DNA of 46,257 nucleotides from an uncultured Acidimicrobiales bacterium (GCA_905477545.1 CAJQGN010000105.1:1-46257), one strand, 5' to 3'; shown: positions 1-9,210, counted from the stretch's first letter. The notes: generated by a model not told the origin, from the letters alone. Numbers and translations are program-made.

Positions 1-262
1 GTCAATCGGCTCAGAAACTGTCACTTTTATGGATGACTACCTAAGTCACCAAGGTTTAGGTAACTCAGACCTTTTGGTATTTTCGACGAACTTAGGTTCA
101 CGTATCTGCATTAGACCGAGCGGCACGGAGCCAAAAATTAAGATCTATATTGAGGTCAGGGATTTAAACGTTTCAACGACGAGAGACCTAGCAAAGGCTC
201 GGCACCAGTGCAAAAAGAGACTAAATGCTATTGCCACTGATATTTCTTCTCGGTTCAGCTAG
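1..262 (+). CDS. Phosphoglucomutase/phosphomannomutase, C-terminal end (partial)
   Basis: This is the 3' end of a gene that starts before the window; the open frame runs from base 2 to the stop at 260-262. The visible 86 residues carry the RPSGTEPKIKIY signature of the C-terminal domain IV of the alpha-D-phosphohexomutase superfamily, in which Arg, Ser, Gly and Thr hold the substrate phosphate. The enzyme interconverts hexose 1-phosphate and 6-phosphate in the cytoplasm. The active-site serine and the metal- and sugar-specificity loops lie outside the window, so phosphoglucomutase and phosphomannomutase cannot be told apart. It converges on the kinase that ends 3 bases later on the other strand. 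Confidence 0.85.
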   Translation, partial: SIGSETVTFMDDYLSHQGLGNSDLLVFSTNLGSRICIRPSGTEPKIKIYIEVRDLNVSTTRDLAKARHQCKKRLNAIATDISSRFS

Positions 263-265
263 TTC

Positions 266-1294
266 TCAAGCTAGTTCTCCCGCTAGCTGCCTCAAATTCG
301 TTTCAGGTCGAGGGCCCATGTGTGATATCACTTCTCCTGCTGCAATAGCTCCAAGCTTGCCACATCTCTCAAGTGAATATCCTTGAGCAAGACCATATAG
401 CAACCCTGCGGCATACAAATCGCCCGCTCCCGTTTTGTCGACAACTTCGCACACTTTCGCGGACTCTATGGACACAAGCTCTGAGTTACTTGCGATAACG
501 GATCCTGCTGGGCCTCTAGTCACCGATACTAGAGAGACAATACTTTTCGCCCTTTGTATAGCCAGATTGAGATTCTCAGTTTCAAACAGCGACAGGATTT
601 CGTGGTCATTTGCCAGAAGAACATCGACATGGTCACTTATCAAATTCAGAAACGAATCACGATGGCGATCCACGCAAAATGAATCAGAAAGAGTCAAAGT
701 GACTTTCGTATTTGAGCGAGCAGCAGAAGCCGCTGCTTCCATAGCTTGTTTTGCCCGAGGTAGATCCCACAAGTACCCCTCCAAAAAAAGGATCTTAGCT
801 CGTTGCACCAATCCTAGATCAACATCACTCGTCGTTAAACCGTTCGAAGCCCCCAGGAAAGTGTTTAAGGTCCGCTCACCGTCGGGAGTCACAAATATTA
901 AGCATCTACCTGTCGAGTCCCGTCTTGGAGCACGCGGCGTGTTGTGAAAAATTTTGAGGTCTGCCATATCCTTGACAAAAATATCTCCTAAATCATCATC
1001 AGCGACACGCCCGATGTACCCGGCCGAACCACCTAGAGAACCAACTCCGATCACAGTGTTGGCAGCAGATCCTCCTGAAACAGTTTTGCGCTCTGTTATC
1101 AAAGAATATAGTTCTGCTGACCTCTCACTATCGATAAGGTGCATAGCTCCTTTCTCGACATTGATTCGTTTAAGAAATTCATCATTTTGATGCGATAATA
1201 CGTCGACGAGTGCATTACCAAAACCTACGACGTCTAGCTGTTTCTCTGATCTATCCGTATCACCAGCGCTATTACCCACCGAACTCACTTTCAA
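266..1294 (-). CDS. PfkB-family carbohydrate/adenosine kinase
   Basis: This cytoplasmic kinase transfers the gamma phosphate of ATP to a sugar or nucleoside. The N-terminal GNALVDVL stretch and the SGGSAANT motif near residues 74-81 are typical of the adenosine-kinase-like branch of PfkB. The C-terminal DKTGAGDLYAAG motif is the second PfkB signature and contains the catalytic Asp of the anion hole. About 340 residues is the usual family length. The frame opens at a TTG (1294); a GTG two codons downstream (1288) is equally possible, because the first 20 residues are not conserved family sequence. Adenosine kinase is the best guess, but ribokinase or fructokinase activity is not excluded. It is divergent from the aminopeptidase gene. 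Confidence 0.85.
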   Translation of the reverse strand: MKVSSVGNSAGDTDRSEKQLDVVGFGNALVDVLSHQNDEFLKRINVEKGAMHLIDSERSAELYSLITERKTVSGGSAANTVIGVGSLGGSAGYIGRVADDDLGDIFVKDMADLKIFHNTPRAPRRDSTGRCLIFVTPDGERTLNTFLGASNGLTTSDVDLGLVQRAKILFLEGYLWDLPRAKQAMEAAASAARSNTKVTLTLSDSFCVDRHRDSFLNLISDHVDVLLANDHEILSLFETENLNLAIQRAKSIVSLVSVTRGPAGSVIASNSELVSIESAKVCEVVDKTGAGDLYAAGLLYGLAQGYSLERCGKLGAIAAGEVISHMGPRPETNLRQLAGELA

Positions 1295-1367
1295 TTAAAA
1301 AAATAAAATCCCTATCCATGCTCTACTCTAACGAGACATTAAATGATCGCCCGCTAGTGTCGAGCAG

Positions 1368-3905
1368 GTGACTCAGCAAAACCAATATCGATTGCCCCGC
1401 AACATTCGACCTTATCGTTACGAATTGTCTATTGAACCCGATCTTCAGTCCGCATCTTTTTCAGGTTCAGTAATCATTCACGTTGACGTCGAAAGACCAA
1501 CTAAAACTGTCATTTTAAATGCTGCTGAATTAGACATTACTCAATGTTCGTTCGTTCAAGAGAATCGAATAGAAGCTTCAAATCTTAGCTTTGACTCCGA
1601 AAACGAGAGAGTAACAATTGAGTTCTCTGAAAATCTGACAAGCGGCAAGGCATCAATAAATTGTCACTTCGACGGCATTTTAAATGATAAACTTCGAGGC
1701 TTTTACCGTTCTACATACTCTGATCGGGACGGCAACGAACACACGATAGCTACAACTCAATTCGAATCGACTAATGCTCGAAGAGCTTTCCCGTGCTTTG
1801 ACGAACCTGACTTTAAAGCTACATTTGAAGTTGAACTTATCGTCAATTCCGATCTTATGGCGATTAGTTGCGGCGAGTTAACTGATTCTGTTGACCTTGG
1901 CGACGGAAGACGTAGAGATAGTTTTGCACCAACGATGTCAATGTCTACCTATCTTGTCGCCTTCATCATCGGTGACTTGGAAGCAACTGAACCAATCGAT
2001 GTCGATGGGGTTCCGCTACGAATAATTCATGTACCAGGAAAGGCTGAACTGACGGCATTCGGCTTAGAGGCCGGTGAGTTTTCGCTTCGGTGGTTGGTCG
2101 ACTACTACGGTATCGATTACCCCGCAGGGAAACTAGACCTTGTCGCTGTCCCAGATTTCGCTTTTGGAGCAATGGAAAATCTCGGCTGTGTCACTTTTCG
2201 CGAAACCCTCTTGCTTGCGGATCCGGACCGATCGACACAAGCTGAGCTCACGAGGATAGTCGATGTGATAGCTCATGAAATTGCCCACATGTGGTTTGGC
2301 AACCTAGTGACTATGGACTGGTGGAATGGAATTTGGTTAAAGGAAGCTTTCGCAACATTTATGCAAGTCGCAACTACAAACGCCTTCAAACCAGAATGGC
2401 GTCGCTGGGATAGCTTCAGTCTTGAGAAAGGGGCTGCGTTCGACACCGACGCTCTCAGCTCAACACGGCCGATTGAATTCGAAGTTGTTTCTCCCGAAGA
2501 TGCGGAAGGAATGTACGATATTTTGACCTACGAGAAGGGAGCATCGGTAGTCAGAATGCTCGAACAGTTTTTAGGTGAAAGCAACTTTCGTAAGGGTGTT
2601 AATAATTATCTCAAAACACATTCATATAAAAACACTACGACGACGGATCTTTGGGACGCTCTCGAGGAGTCGACTGCGACGCCCGTTCGAGCGGCTATGG
2701 ACAGCTGGATCTTCCAAGGTGGCCATCCTGTGATCTCGGTAGCGAGCTCGGCTGATGGAATCCGACTCCATCAACGTCAATTTTCATACGCCCAAGAGCC
2801 AAGTAACAAACTTTGGCATGTCCCGATTATTATTAAAGCGCTCGTAAATGGCTCGTTGGTTGAACAAAGGCTTTTACTTGCGGAAAAGACAACCGACGTC
2901 AGCTTTGATATTCGCCCAACTTGGGTGATTGTGAATGCAGGTGGGCACGGTTTCTATCGAGTCAGTTACGACAACGCTCTTCTGGCCGATCTTTCTACTC
3001 GAGCCTTGGACGTAGCGTCCGCAAGCGAACGCTACGGCCTGGTTAACGATACGTTTGCGTCCGTTCTTGCTGGAGAGGTCTCGGCTAATGATTTCATCAC
3101 ACTTGTTACGAACCTGGCTTCTGAAACGGATCTTGGAGTATGGCAAAAGATTTTAGCGTCCTTAGGCCAATTGCACTCGATAGCTGACGCGGACGGAAGA
3201 ACACGTCTGTCAATTCTTGTTCGGGACTTGAGCACAACGGCTCTTGGCATTCTCGGTTTCGAAGCAGTCGATGGTGAGCCAGCACTTGATCGAGAACTGC
3301 GGTCTCTGCTTTTTCTAGCGGCAGGAACTATAGGCAAAGATACGTTGGCTATAACTCAAGCTAACGAGTTTTTTGATGCTCAGAACAGTGGAAAAGAAAT
3401 TGAACCGAACCTTGCCGCTGCAGCTGTGACTATCGCTGCGACAAATGGAGATGCTGAGACATATGACTGCATGCTGCAACTTTTCAGAGATTCGGTAACG
3501 CCTCAAGAAGAACTACGTTATTTTGCAGCTCTATTAGAATTTCGGCAAGTTAACTTGTTTGATGCCACGTTAGAACTAGTTCTAACTGAGTTAAGAACCC
3601 AAAATGCGCCGTTTATGCTCGCCTCTGCTATGACCCACCTGGACCATGGTGCACGTGCGTGGACTTTCTTAAAAACTAATTGGGACTTATTGTGTCAAAA
3701 GTTTCCACAAAACTCCATTCCTCGAATGGTTGGAGGAATCCGAGCAATTTCTGACCCTGCATTAGCAGCTGAAATCAAAGAGTTTTTTGCTCATCATTCA
3801 GTTCCTCAGGGAGTCTTGACTGTCGCCCAACACTTAGAAAAAATGGAAATGAATGTCTCTCTTAGATCAAGAGAGGGCTCCTCTCTCGGAGCCATACAGA
3901 ATTAG
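1368..3905 (+). CDS. pepN: Aminopeptidase N-like zinc metallopeptidase (M1 family)
   Basis: This 845-residue cytoplasmic zinc aminopeptidase removes N-terminal residues from peptides. The exopeptidase motif GAMEN is at residues 267-271. The zinc site HEIAH is at 303-307, with the third ligand Glu at 326 in WLKEAFATFM, the exact HExxH-x18-E spacing of M1. The C-terminal half is the ERAP1-like helical domain. The length matches the actinobacterial/eukaryote-like M1 group (about 850) better than E. coli PepN (870). The start is a GTG at 1368, giving TQQNQYRLP, which runs directly into the conserved LP-x(4)-P-x-Y beginning of the family. No signal peptide is seen. Confidence 0.95.
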   Translation: MTQQNQYRLPRNIRPYRYELSIEPDLQSASFSGSVIIHVDVERPTKTVILNAAELDITQCSFVQENRIEASNLSFDSENERVTIEFSENLTSGKASINCHFDGILNDKLRGFYRSTYSDRDGNEHTIATTQFESTNARRAFPCFDEPDFKATFEVELIVNSDLMAISCGELTDSVDLGDGRRRDSFAPTMSMSTYLVAFIIGDLEATEPIDVDGVPLRIIHVPGKAELTAFGLEAGEFSLRWLVDYYGIDYPAGKLDLVAVPDFAFGAMENLGCVTFRETLLLADPDRSTQAELTRIVDVIAHEIAHMWFGNLVTMDWWNGIWLKEAFATFMQVATTNAFKPEWRRWDSFSLEKGAAFDTDALSSTRPIEFEVVSPEDAEGMYDILTYEKGASVVRMLEQFLGESNFRKGVNNYLKTHSYKNTTTTDLWDALEESTATPVRAAMDSWIFQGGHPVISVASSADGIRLHQRQFSYAQEPSNKLWHVPIIIKALVNGSLVEQRLLLAEKTTDVSFDIRPTWVIVNAGGHGFYRVSYDNALLADLSTRALDVASASERYGLVNDTFASVLAGEVSANDFITLVTNLASETDLGVWQKILASLGQLHSIADADGRTRLSILVRDLSTTALGILGFEAVDGEPALDRELRSLLFLAAGTIGKDTLAITQANEFFDAQNSGKEIEPNLAAAAVTIAATNGDAETYDCMLQLFRDSVTPQEELRYFAALLEFRQVNLFDATLELVLTELRTQNAPFMLASAMTHLDHGARAWTFLKTNWDLLCQKFPQNSIPRMVGGIRAISDPALAAEIKEFFAHHSVPQGVLTVAQHLEKMEMNVSLRSREGSSLGAIQN

Positions 3906-3910
3906 CCAAA

Positions 3911-4039
3911 ATGTTTGGTAGACCTCCTCGTCGATCTCTCGGACCCCGATATACGGTCTGGGCATCGATAACCGCATTGCTTGCGGCAGCAGCAGTTTTC
4001 TCTGTTGTTTTCTACTGGTCGCTTTCGACTCTTAGCTGA
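3911..4039 (+). CDS. Small single-span membrane protein (42 aa), candidate
   Basis: This ATG-initiated 42-codon frame starts 5 bases after the aminopeptidase stop. It encodes a basic, Pro/Arg-rich N-terminus followed by one hydrophobic helix of about 20 residues, ending in FYWSLSTLS. The positive-inside layout and the immediate position after pepN suggest a translated microprotein of the same transcript. Its 3' end overlaps the convergent ctaG gene by 28 bases. I recognise no family. The frame could be fortuitous; comparison with related genomes would decide. Confidence 0.4.
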   Translation: MFGRPPRRSLGPRYTVWASITALLAAAAVFSVVFYWSLSTLS

Positions 4040-4860
4040 GGATCGTAAGAATCTGTGTTAATTTCATCTTTTCCGTTTTGTTCTGACCAGCGCATCATTA
4101 TCACGACAATCGAACCCCAAATAATTGGAATTCCACCGAGCTTCATAATGAGGCCAGCCATCTGTTGGTCTGTAGTTGCGCCGATGTTATGCACACGTGG
4201 TGCTAGCTCATAAGTTGCGTACAACGGAAAACTAGCAAACGTCAAGAAACCAGCTGGAATCGCAGGAACCACTCCCATGGCAAGAAACAAGTAAACTATT
4301 TTGCCCGGGTAACTACTCATTCTGTGTTCAGGCAGCGGAGAAATAATGGGAAGCCATACTAACAGACCACATAAAAGCCATAGGACGTCCATAGCGAATG
4401 AGCCGAACTGGCTAGATCTTAATGTGTCTACAGCCCACGGAGAGTGAGTCAGAATAAGCATTAAATTAAATATCGATCCAGCGATCACCGGCTTTGACAA
4501 GGTACAGCTCAGTCCGTGCAACCGAATCCTACGAAGTATCCGCCTTGCCATCCATTCAGGCGTTCCTAGCAACATCAAGGGTGCAGCGATAAGGGTGTAC
4601 AACATGAACTGAATCATGTGGGCAAATGCTAGGTAACTTGCTCCAAGAAGGCCAAGTGGCCAGTCGGAAGCAACCCAAAAGGCCAACGAGCCAAGCAGGA
4701 ATTGAATCAACTTTTTCTTGTGCCCAAGCTCTTGGCCCTGTGTTCGAAACTGGCAAATTAAGTACGGCACTACCAGGAGTAAGGTTGCTAGCCAAACACC
4801 CGGATAGGCACGGAAGGACCAAGACCACGGATCTTCGAGTGTCGAACACCAGAATCGCAA
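4012..4860 (-). CDS. ctaG: Cytochrome c oxidase assembly factor, CtaG (caa3) family
   Basis: This multi-pass membrane protein of 282 residues has at least six hydrophobic segments. The pattern is that of the caa3_CtaG family: an Asp/Trp-Pro-Leu (SDWPLG) helix, the AHMIQFMLYTLIAAPLMLLG segment with His and Met residues available for metal binding, and LTHSPWAVDT. The family is implicated in copper delivery to, or assembly of, aa3/caa3-type oxidases. It lies 72 bases downstream of the Sco1-like gene on the same strand, which supports a joint role in CuA/CuB insertion. The start at 4860 is unverified; no other in-frame ATG fits the first helix better. Confidence 0.85.
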   Translation of the reverse strand: MRFWCSTLEDPWSWSFRAYPGVWLATLLLVVPYLICQFRTQGQELGHKKKLIQFLLGSLAFWVASDWPLGLLGASYLAFAHMIQFMLYTLIAAPLMLLGTPEWMARRILRRIRLHGLSCTLSKPVIAGSIFNLMLILTHSPWAVDTLRSSQFGSFAMDVLWLLCGLLVWLPIISPLPEHRMSSYPGKIVYLFLAMGVVPAIPAGFLTFASFPLYATYELAPRVHNIGATTDQQMAGLIMKLGGIPIIWGSIVVIMMRWSEQNGKDEINTDSYDPQLRVESDQ

Positions 4861-4932
4861 AGTAGTTACCTCTTAGTTAGAAGTCAGCAATATTTCTGAA
4901 GCTATCGGAAGGTGAGAGCCATTTTCTTGACT

Positions 4933-5556
4933 TCATGATTTAGTTTTCCGATATTGAGCTAGTAACGGTAGATCATGGGCCCAACTCGTTTGGCGAGTCG
5001 GGTGCGGGTATTGAGTATATCCCATATCATCAGGAGCAAAGGCAAAAACTCTGCCATCGTGCCCGTATGTGTATTTGCCCTCTGTCGGATATTGAGGAGC
5101 TGCAACGAGCGCTCCGAAAGCTAACTGAGCTGCCTCAACTTCGACTTTTTTACCTGACAGGCCTATGAACTCTGAGTCGAATTGGTCTAAGTAGCTACGC
5201 AAAACTTGAGGGGTGTCACGCTCAGGGTCGACCGTAATAAATAGCACGACTACGTTATCTGGCGACTGTGGCAGCTCTAACACATCCCTCAACTGAGCAA
5301 GATGAATCGGGCATATATCAGGACACTCAGTAAACCCAAAGTAAACAAGTCTGACCATCCCCAACGTGTCTGCTTTTAAGTTAAAGGCTTTACCATTCGT
5401 ATCAGTCAATTCTAATTCTGGCAGAGCACTGGGTGAACCTATCTCCAGACCTTCAAATTTTTGTTTATTTTTCTGACTTTCACAAGAAACAAGCAGAAGA
5501 CTTAAGACCACTAATATGGCTAAAAAATGCCATTTTTGAGTTGCCTTACTGAGCAA
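4933..5556 (-). CDS. Sco1/SenC-family copper chaperone lipoprotein
   Basis: This thioredoxin-fold copper chaperone inserts copper into the CuA site of cytochrome c oxidase subunit II on the outer face of the membrane. It has a basic N-terminus, a hydrophobic stretch and a lipobox LLVSC with the lipidated Cys at about residue 25. The copper site is CPDIC in GFTECPDICPIHL, plus the distal His in YTYGHDGRVF. The open frame extends upstream to 5700, but that extension is translated through a tRNA gene (it reads GGVAQLVER), so the true start must be downstream. A TTG at 5556-5554 places the signal peptide correctly and is my choice; no clear Shine-Dalgarno is seen. It precedes ctaG. Confidence 0.9.
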   Translation of the reverse strand: MLSKATQKWHFLAILVVLSLLLVSCESQKNKQKFEGLEIGSPSALPELELTDTNGKAFNLKADTLGMVRLVYFGFTECPDICPIHLAQLRDVLELPQSPDNVVVLFITVDPERDTPQVLRSYLDQFDSEFIGLSGKKVEVEAAQLAFGALVAAPQYPTEGKYTYGHDGRVFAFAPDDMGYTQYPHPTRQTSWAHDLPLLAQYRKTKS

Positions 5557-5579
5557 ATGACGAAAACAAGAGTTATGCG

Positions 5580-5652
5580 TGGAGGTGAGGGGAATTGAAC
5601 CCCTGGCCTCTTCGATGCGACCGAAGCGCTCTACCAACTGAGCTACACCCCC
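5580..5652 (-). tRNA. tRNA-Ala (anticodon CGC)
   Basis: A complete cloverleaf can be folded on the minus strand: acceptor GGGGGTG with CACCTCC, D arm GCTC/GAGC, anticodon stem CTTCG/CGAAG around loop GTCGCAT, variable AGGCC, T arm AGGGG-TTCAATT-CCCCT, and discriminator A. The third acceptor pair is G3-U70, the hallmark identity element for alanyl-tRNA synthetase, and the anticodon CGC reads the Ala codon GCG. CCA is not encoded; the next bases are CGC. Loop position 32 is G, which is unusual. It sits between the GlpR-like gene and the Sco1-like gene on the same strand. Confidence 0.95.
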
Positions 5653-5739
5653 CGAATGGGATCTTGTGAAATATACAGGCCGACGCATTAACTCAGACAA
5701 GTCATCAAGAATCAGATGACGCTCCTATAACCCGCAGGC

Positions 5740-6252
5740 TTACTTAGTTCTATGATTCGACGATATCTGGCTTTCTTCGCCTACAACAACTACCCGAGGC
5801 TCAAAGTAGTAAACATCGTCAAGTTTTTCTGTCGCATCTCGTTTTCGTCGCAACACGAGCACTGTAAAACATCCCAACGCTAAGTCAAAGATTAGATGCG
5901 ATAGCGCGACTAGGGCCCCACCTCCGGCAAACCATCCGAATAGGGAAACTAATGCACCTAGAATTAATAGCAAAGCAATATCTCGTCGACGAGTAGCAGC
6001 TTCGGTAGCCGATTGTGGGAACACACTTTTAGGTCGAGCGTAGATACCGTAGCTACTTTTAGACTCAACTGGGTGAGTACTATCCAGAGGTCTATTTTCT
6101 CCTGGGTCTGCTATGGACATAACACTTAGCTGCTTCCGCCAGACGTTCATAGCCAGCCGGTTCCCACGTCCGACTCTGGCAGATCTGATCCAGCCTGGAA
6201 CAAGCACCATGGCCCACAGGGCAACCAAACCAATGAGAACTAGTTGGGTCAT
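5740..6252 (-). CDS. GlpR/SepX-like membrane protein (putative gephyrin-like protein receptor)
   Basis: This 170-residue membrane protein has an N-terminal hydrophobic helix running into LVPGWIRSARVGRGN, a soluble loop of about 60 residues, and two further hydrophobic segments near 95-135. The start of the protein (hydrophobic helix, LVP-x-W-[LI]-R, then a basic stretch) resembles actinobacterial GlpR/SepX, the membrane partner of the MoeA homologue Glp in corynebacterial division. The locus supports this: a galU-like gene and moeA lie upstream on the same strand, as galU, moeA/glp and glpR do in many actinobacteria. It is much shorter than SepX. The assignment rests on the N-terminal motif and context only. 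Confidence 0.5.
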   Translation of the reverse strand: MTQLVLIGLVALWAMVLVPGWIRSARVGRGNRLAMNVWRKQLSVMSIADPGENRPLDSTHPVESKSSYGIYARPKSVFPQSATEAATRRRDIALLLILGALVSLFGWFAGGGALVALSHLIFDLALGCFTVLVLRRKRDATEKLDDVYYFEPRVVVVGEESQISSNHRTK

Positions 6253-6402
6253 ATTTTTATTTCCTCACCCTCTCGTTCTCATTCACGCCATTTTATCGTA
6301 GCTAGAAAAGATGCGTAACCAAAAATAAATTCAGGTCTTCTAACAAAGTTACGCCGCTACTAGTTATTGGCTGAGAAAAGATACCTACAATTCCGAACAG
6401 AC

Positions 6403-6894
6403 CTATGACTGTGCACGCAGGTAATCGCCTGATTTTCCACCTATTTTTTTCCACAACGTAAGCTCCGAGATCACCATCGCTTTGTCAACAGATTTACACA
6501 TGTCGTAAATAGTCAAAGCCGCTACCGAACATGCTGTTAATGCTTCCATCTCGACGCCGGTTCTGTCTACTGTTTCGACCCTGGCTTCGACAGTAATTTG
6601 GTCTTCTTTTATCTCAAAGTCAACGGATGCGGATCCAATCATTAGCGGATGGCATAGAGGAATCAGTTCTGAAGTTCTTTTAGAAGCTTGTATTCCTGCT
6701 ACCCGGGCGACCGCAAGCACATCTCCTTTTGCTAGTGCTGCTGAAGAAATCAGCGCAACAGTTTCCGCCTTCATCAAAACATTGCATCTTGCAACTGCGT
6801 ACCTTCTTGAACGGTCTTTTTGTGTGACATCAACCATTCGAGCCTGACCCCCTGAGTCCAAATGAGTCAACTCAGATCCGGTTGGATCAGCCAT
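6403..6894 (-). CDS. moaC: Cyclic pyranopterin monophosphate synthase MoaC
   Basis: MoaC converts the MoaA product 3',8-cyclo-dihydro-GTP into cyclic pyranopterin monophosphate, the second committed step of molybdenum cofactor synthesis. The 163 residues carry all family landmarks: MVDVTQKD near the N-terminus, IPLCHPLMI, the GVEMEALTA strand-helix, and IYDMCKSVDK with the catalytic Lys. The length is normal. It lies 50 bases downstream of moaA and belongs to the moeA-moaA-moaC run. The start ATG is at 6894. Confidence 0.96.
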   Translation of the reverse strand: MADPTGSELTHLDSGGQARMVDVTQKDRSRRYAVARCNVLMKAETVALISSAALAKGDVLAVARVAGIQASKRTSELIPLCHPLMIGSASVDFEIKEDQITVEARVETVDRTGVEMEALTACSVAALTIYDMCKSVDKAMVISELTLWKKIGGKSGDYLRAQS

Positions 6895-6944
6895 GCAAAT
6901 ATTCTTTATATACGGAAATTCCAGTTATCGTCTTCAAGATTTCT

Positions 6945-7943
6945 CTAACCACCAATCTGGCTCATCGTTCTTTTAGGTCTAATGAAGTTGACCTGACCTA
7001 TCGAATGTCCTGCCCATTTGGTACCGACGGCTCTTTCTATTTCTTCGATGAGGGCAGCGTCATTTTGTTCTCCTCTCAAAACGGCTCTCATATCAAACTC
7101 ATCTATCGCGAAAAGACACGTCCTAAATTGACCTTCAGCTGTTAAGCGGACTCGATCACAAGTTGCACAAAACGGCTTAGTCACTGAAGCGATCACACCT
7201 ATCTCAGCGCTATTATCCGCATATTTCCATCTCTCAGCCGGTTCGCTTCCGCGCACAATCGGCTCTAGGTCAAACTCTGCGCGCAGTGTTTCAATAATTT
7301 CATCAGCCGGTACAACGACTTTGTCATTCCAAACATCTCCGGCTTCAAGTGGCATAAATTCTATGAACCGCACGAAAACATTTCGTTCTCGACCGAACCG
7401 CGCAAAGTCAAGAATCTCATCATCATTAATTCCTCTCATCATCACCGCATTGATTTTTACTGGAGCAAGTCCAGCCTCGATAGCAGCATCAATTCCATCG
7501 AGTACACGATCTAGCTCATCTCTCCTTGTTAACTCAAGAAAACGGTCTCGTTGCAAAGAGTCTAAACTAATATTTATTCGGCTTAGCCCCGCATCTGCAA
7601 GGGACTGCGCATGCAATCGCAAAGTTGCGCCGTTTGTTGTCAGCGCGACATTTACTTCGAGTGAAGCTAAACGTTCAACTAATTTCGGAAGATGTGCACG
7701 AACTAACGGTTCACCACCAGTAAGACGAATTCCATCGAACCCGAAATGTTCTACGCACACTCGAGCAAATCGCTCTATTTCTTCGAAGGTAAGAAGCTCA
7801 TTTCGCGGTAACCACGTCATCCCCTCTGCAGGCATGCAGTACTGGCATCGAAAATTACAACGGTCGGTAACAGAAATACGAAGATCCCGCACCGTACGGC
7901 CATACGGGTCAATCAGATCATGTTTTTCTGCTGCACGTTTCAT
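6945..7943 (-). CDS. moaA: GTP 3',8-cyclase MoaA (radical SAM)
   Basis: MoaA is the radical-SAM enzyme that rearranges GTP to 3',8-cyclo-7,8-dihydroguanosine 5'-triphosphate. With the ATG at 7943 the protein has 332 residues. The N-terminal cluster motif CNFRCQYC (Cys 29, 33, 36) binds the SAM cluster. The C-terminal cluster has FCATCDRVRL followed by RTC. The chain ends in Gly-Gly, the C-terminal tail that reaches into the active site. The open frame continues upstream to 8069, but that 42-residue extension is non-conserved and overlaps moeA by 53 bases, so the internal ATG is preferred. No strong ribosome-binding site is visible. Confidence 0.95.
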   Translation of the reverse strand: MKRAAEKHDLIDPYGRTVRDLRISVTDRCNFRCQYCMPAEGMTWLPRNELLTFEEIERFARVCVEHFGFDGIRLTGGEPLVRAHLPKLVERLASLEVNVALTTNGATLRLHAQSLADAGLSRINISLDSLQRDRFLELTRRDELDRVLDGIDAAIEAGLAPVKINAVMMRGINDDEILDFARFGRERNVFVRFIEFMPLEAGDVWNDKVVVPADEIIETLRAEFDLEPIVRGSEPAERWKYADNSAEIGVIASVTKPFCATCDRVRLTAEGQFRTCLFAIDEFDMRAVLRGEQNDAALIEEIERAVGTKWAGHSIGQVNFIRPKRTMSQIGG

Positions 7944-8016
7944 CGTGAACTTAGGATACAGACCAAAACGCTCTGGTGCTGAGGATAAATGAAAGAGAGG
8001 TTTGACTGCGACTACA

Positions 8017-9210
8017 TCAGTCAAGGATGAGCACTTCCAAGCTGTCCCCTTTCGAATAACCACTTCCATCTGGGAGAATAGCTAGGGAGTTCGATCGAGC
8101 CATTGATGCAAGCATGTGCGAACCTTGGCCTCCGCCAGACTTCACAAATACTTTACCATCAACGTAATCGACGATAGCTCTTACGAAATGCGTTTTGCCA
8201 TCGGGTCGTCGTCCTAGATTTTCTGCCGCGGTTGCCACAACTCGCTTTCGTAGTGGATCGGCACGTCCCATCATTGCCCTCAAACCTGGTCTGGCGAAGA
8301 GCTCGAAAGAGACCATCGATGAAACTGGGTTTCCTGGGAGCCCAAATATCGGGGTGTCGGCAATCAAACCGAAAGCAAGCGGCTTGGCTGGTTTTATATC
8401 GATCTGCATCCACCTCATATCAGCGATTCGCTGCAGGACGGACTTAACGTAGTCAAAATCTCCCATGCTCACGCCACCAGACGTGATTAAGGCATCGCAT
8501 GTAGCAGCACCTTCGACTAAACCTTTTTCAATTGCATCCTCATTGTCAGGAAGTAGACCAAGATCAACCGGTGACATGTCGTTTTCTTCAAGAAGCGCTA
8601 AAAGCGTGCAGCGGTTAGAGTCCCGAATCTGACCTGCTTTCAACGCAGAGCCATCTGCCACTAATTCGTCGCCAGTTGAGATAACTCCAACTCGTGGCCG
8701 AGGCAAAACTACTACCTCTACTAAACCAAGACTCGAGAGAACCCCAAGGTGACCGGGAGTCAGAAGTGTTCCCTTTTCGAAGACTAACTCCCCCTTTGGA
8801 ATATCATCACCAATCGGACGGATGTGGTTACCGACCGGAACTGAAATATTTACAGTTAACTCGTCACCATCAACTTCAGTCTGCTCAACCATAACTATTG
8901 CATTTGCTCCATCAGGTATCGGAGCGCCCGTCATAATCCTGCTAGCTTCACCTTCGCAGACTTCCATCTTTGGCGAATGACCCGCGGCTATAGTCTCAAT
9001 TATCCGAAGAGTAGACGGGGGCGTTTTTACGTCCTGAGAGCGGACAGCAAATCCGTCCATTGCGGTATTAGCAAACGGTGGAATAGCCTCTAGAGCCACG
9101 ACATCCTGAGCAAGAACGAGCCCTCGGGATTTCTCCACTGGAGTTAGGGCCGGCTTCAACTTTCGACAATTTTGAAGAACATAATATAAAGCGTCTTGGA
9201 ACGGAAGCAT
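8017..9210 (-). CDS. moeA: Molybdopterin molybdenumtransferase MoeA (gephyrin-like, Glp/MoeA)
   Basis: This 397-residue MoeA inserts molybdate into adenylylated molybdopterin. Family features in order are DGFAV near residue 50 (MDGFAVR), the GDELV segment, the MoCF_biosynth core TSGGVSMGDFDYVK, and GLPGNPVSS followed by the C-terminal beta-barrel domain. It starts 10 bases after the UDPGP-family gene and precedes moaA and moaC, so it is probably a true cofactor-synthesis enzyme. However, the position behind a galU-like gene and upstream of a GlpR-like gene is also that of the actinobacterial division protein Glp, itself a MoeA homologue. Either or both roles are possible. Confidence 0.93.
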   Translation of the reverse strand: MLPFQDALYYVLQNCRKLKPALTPVEKSRGLVLAQDVVALEAIPPFANTAMDGFAVRSQDVKTPPSTLRIIETIAAGHSPKMEVCEGEASRIMTGAPIPDGANAIVMVEQTEVDGDELTVNISVPVGNHIRPIGDDIPKGELVFEKGTLLTPGHLGVLSSLGLVEVVVLPRPRVGVISTGDELVADGSALKAGQIRDSNRCTLLALLEENDMSPVDLGLLPDNEDAIEKGLVEGAATCDALITSGGVSMGDFDYVKSVLQRIADMRWMQIDIKPAKPLAFGLIADTPIFGLPGNPVSSMVSFELFARPGLRAMMGRADPLRKRVVATAAENLGRRPDGKTHFVRAIVDYVDGKVFVKSGGGQGSHMLASMARSNSLAILPDGSGYSKGDSLEVLILD

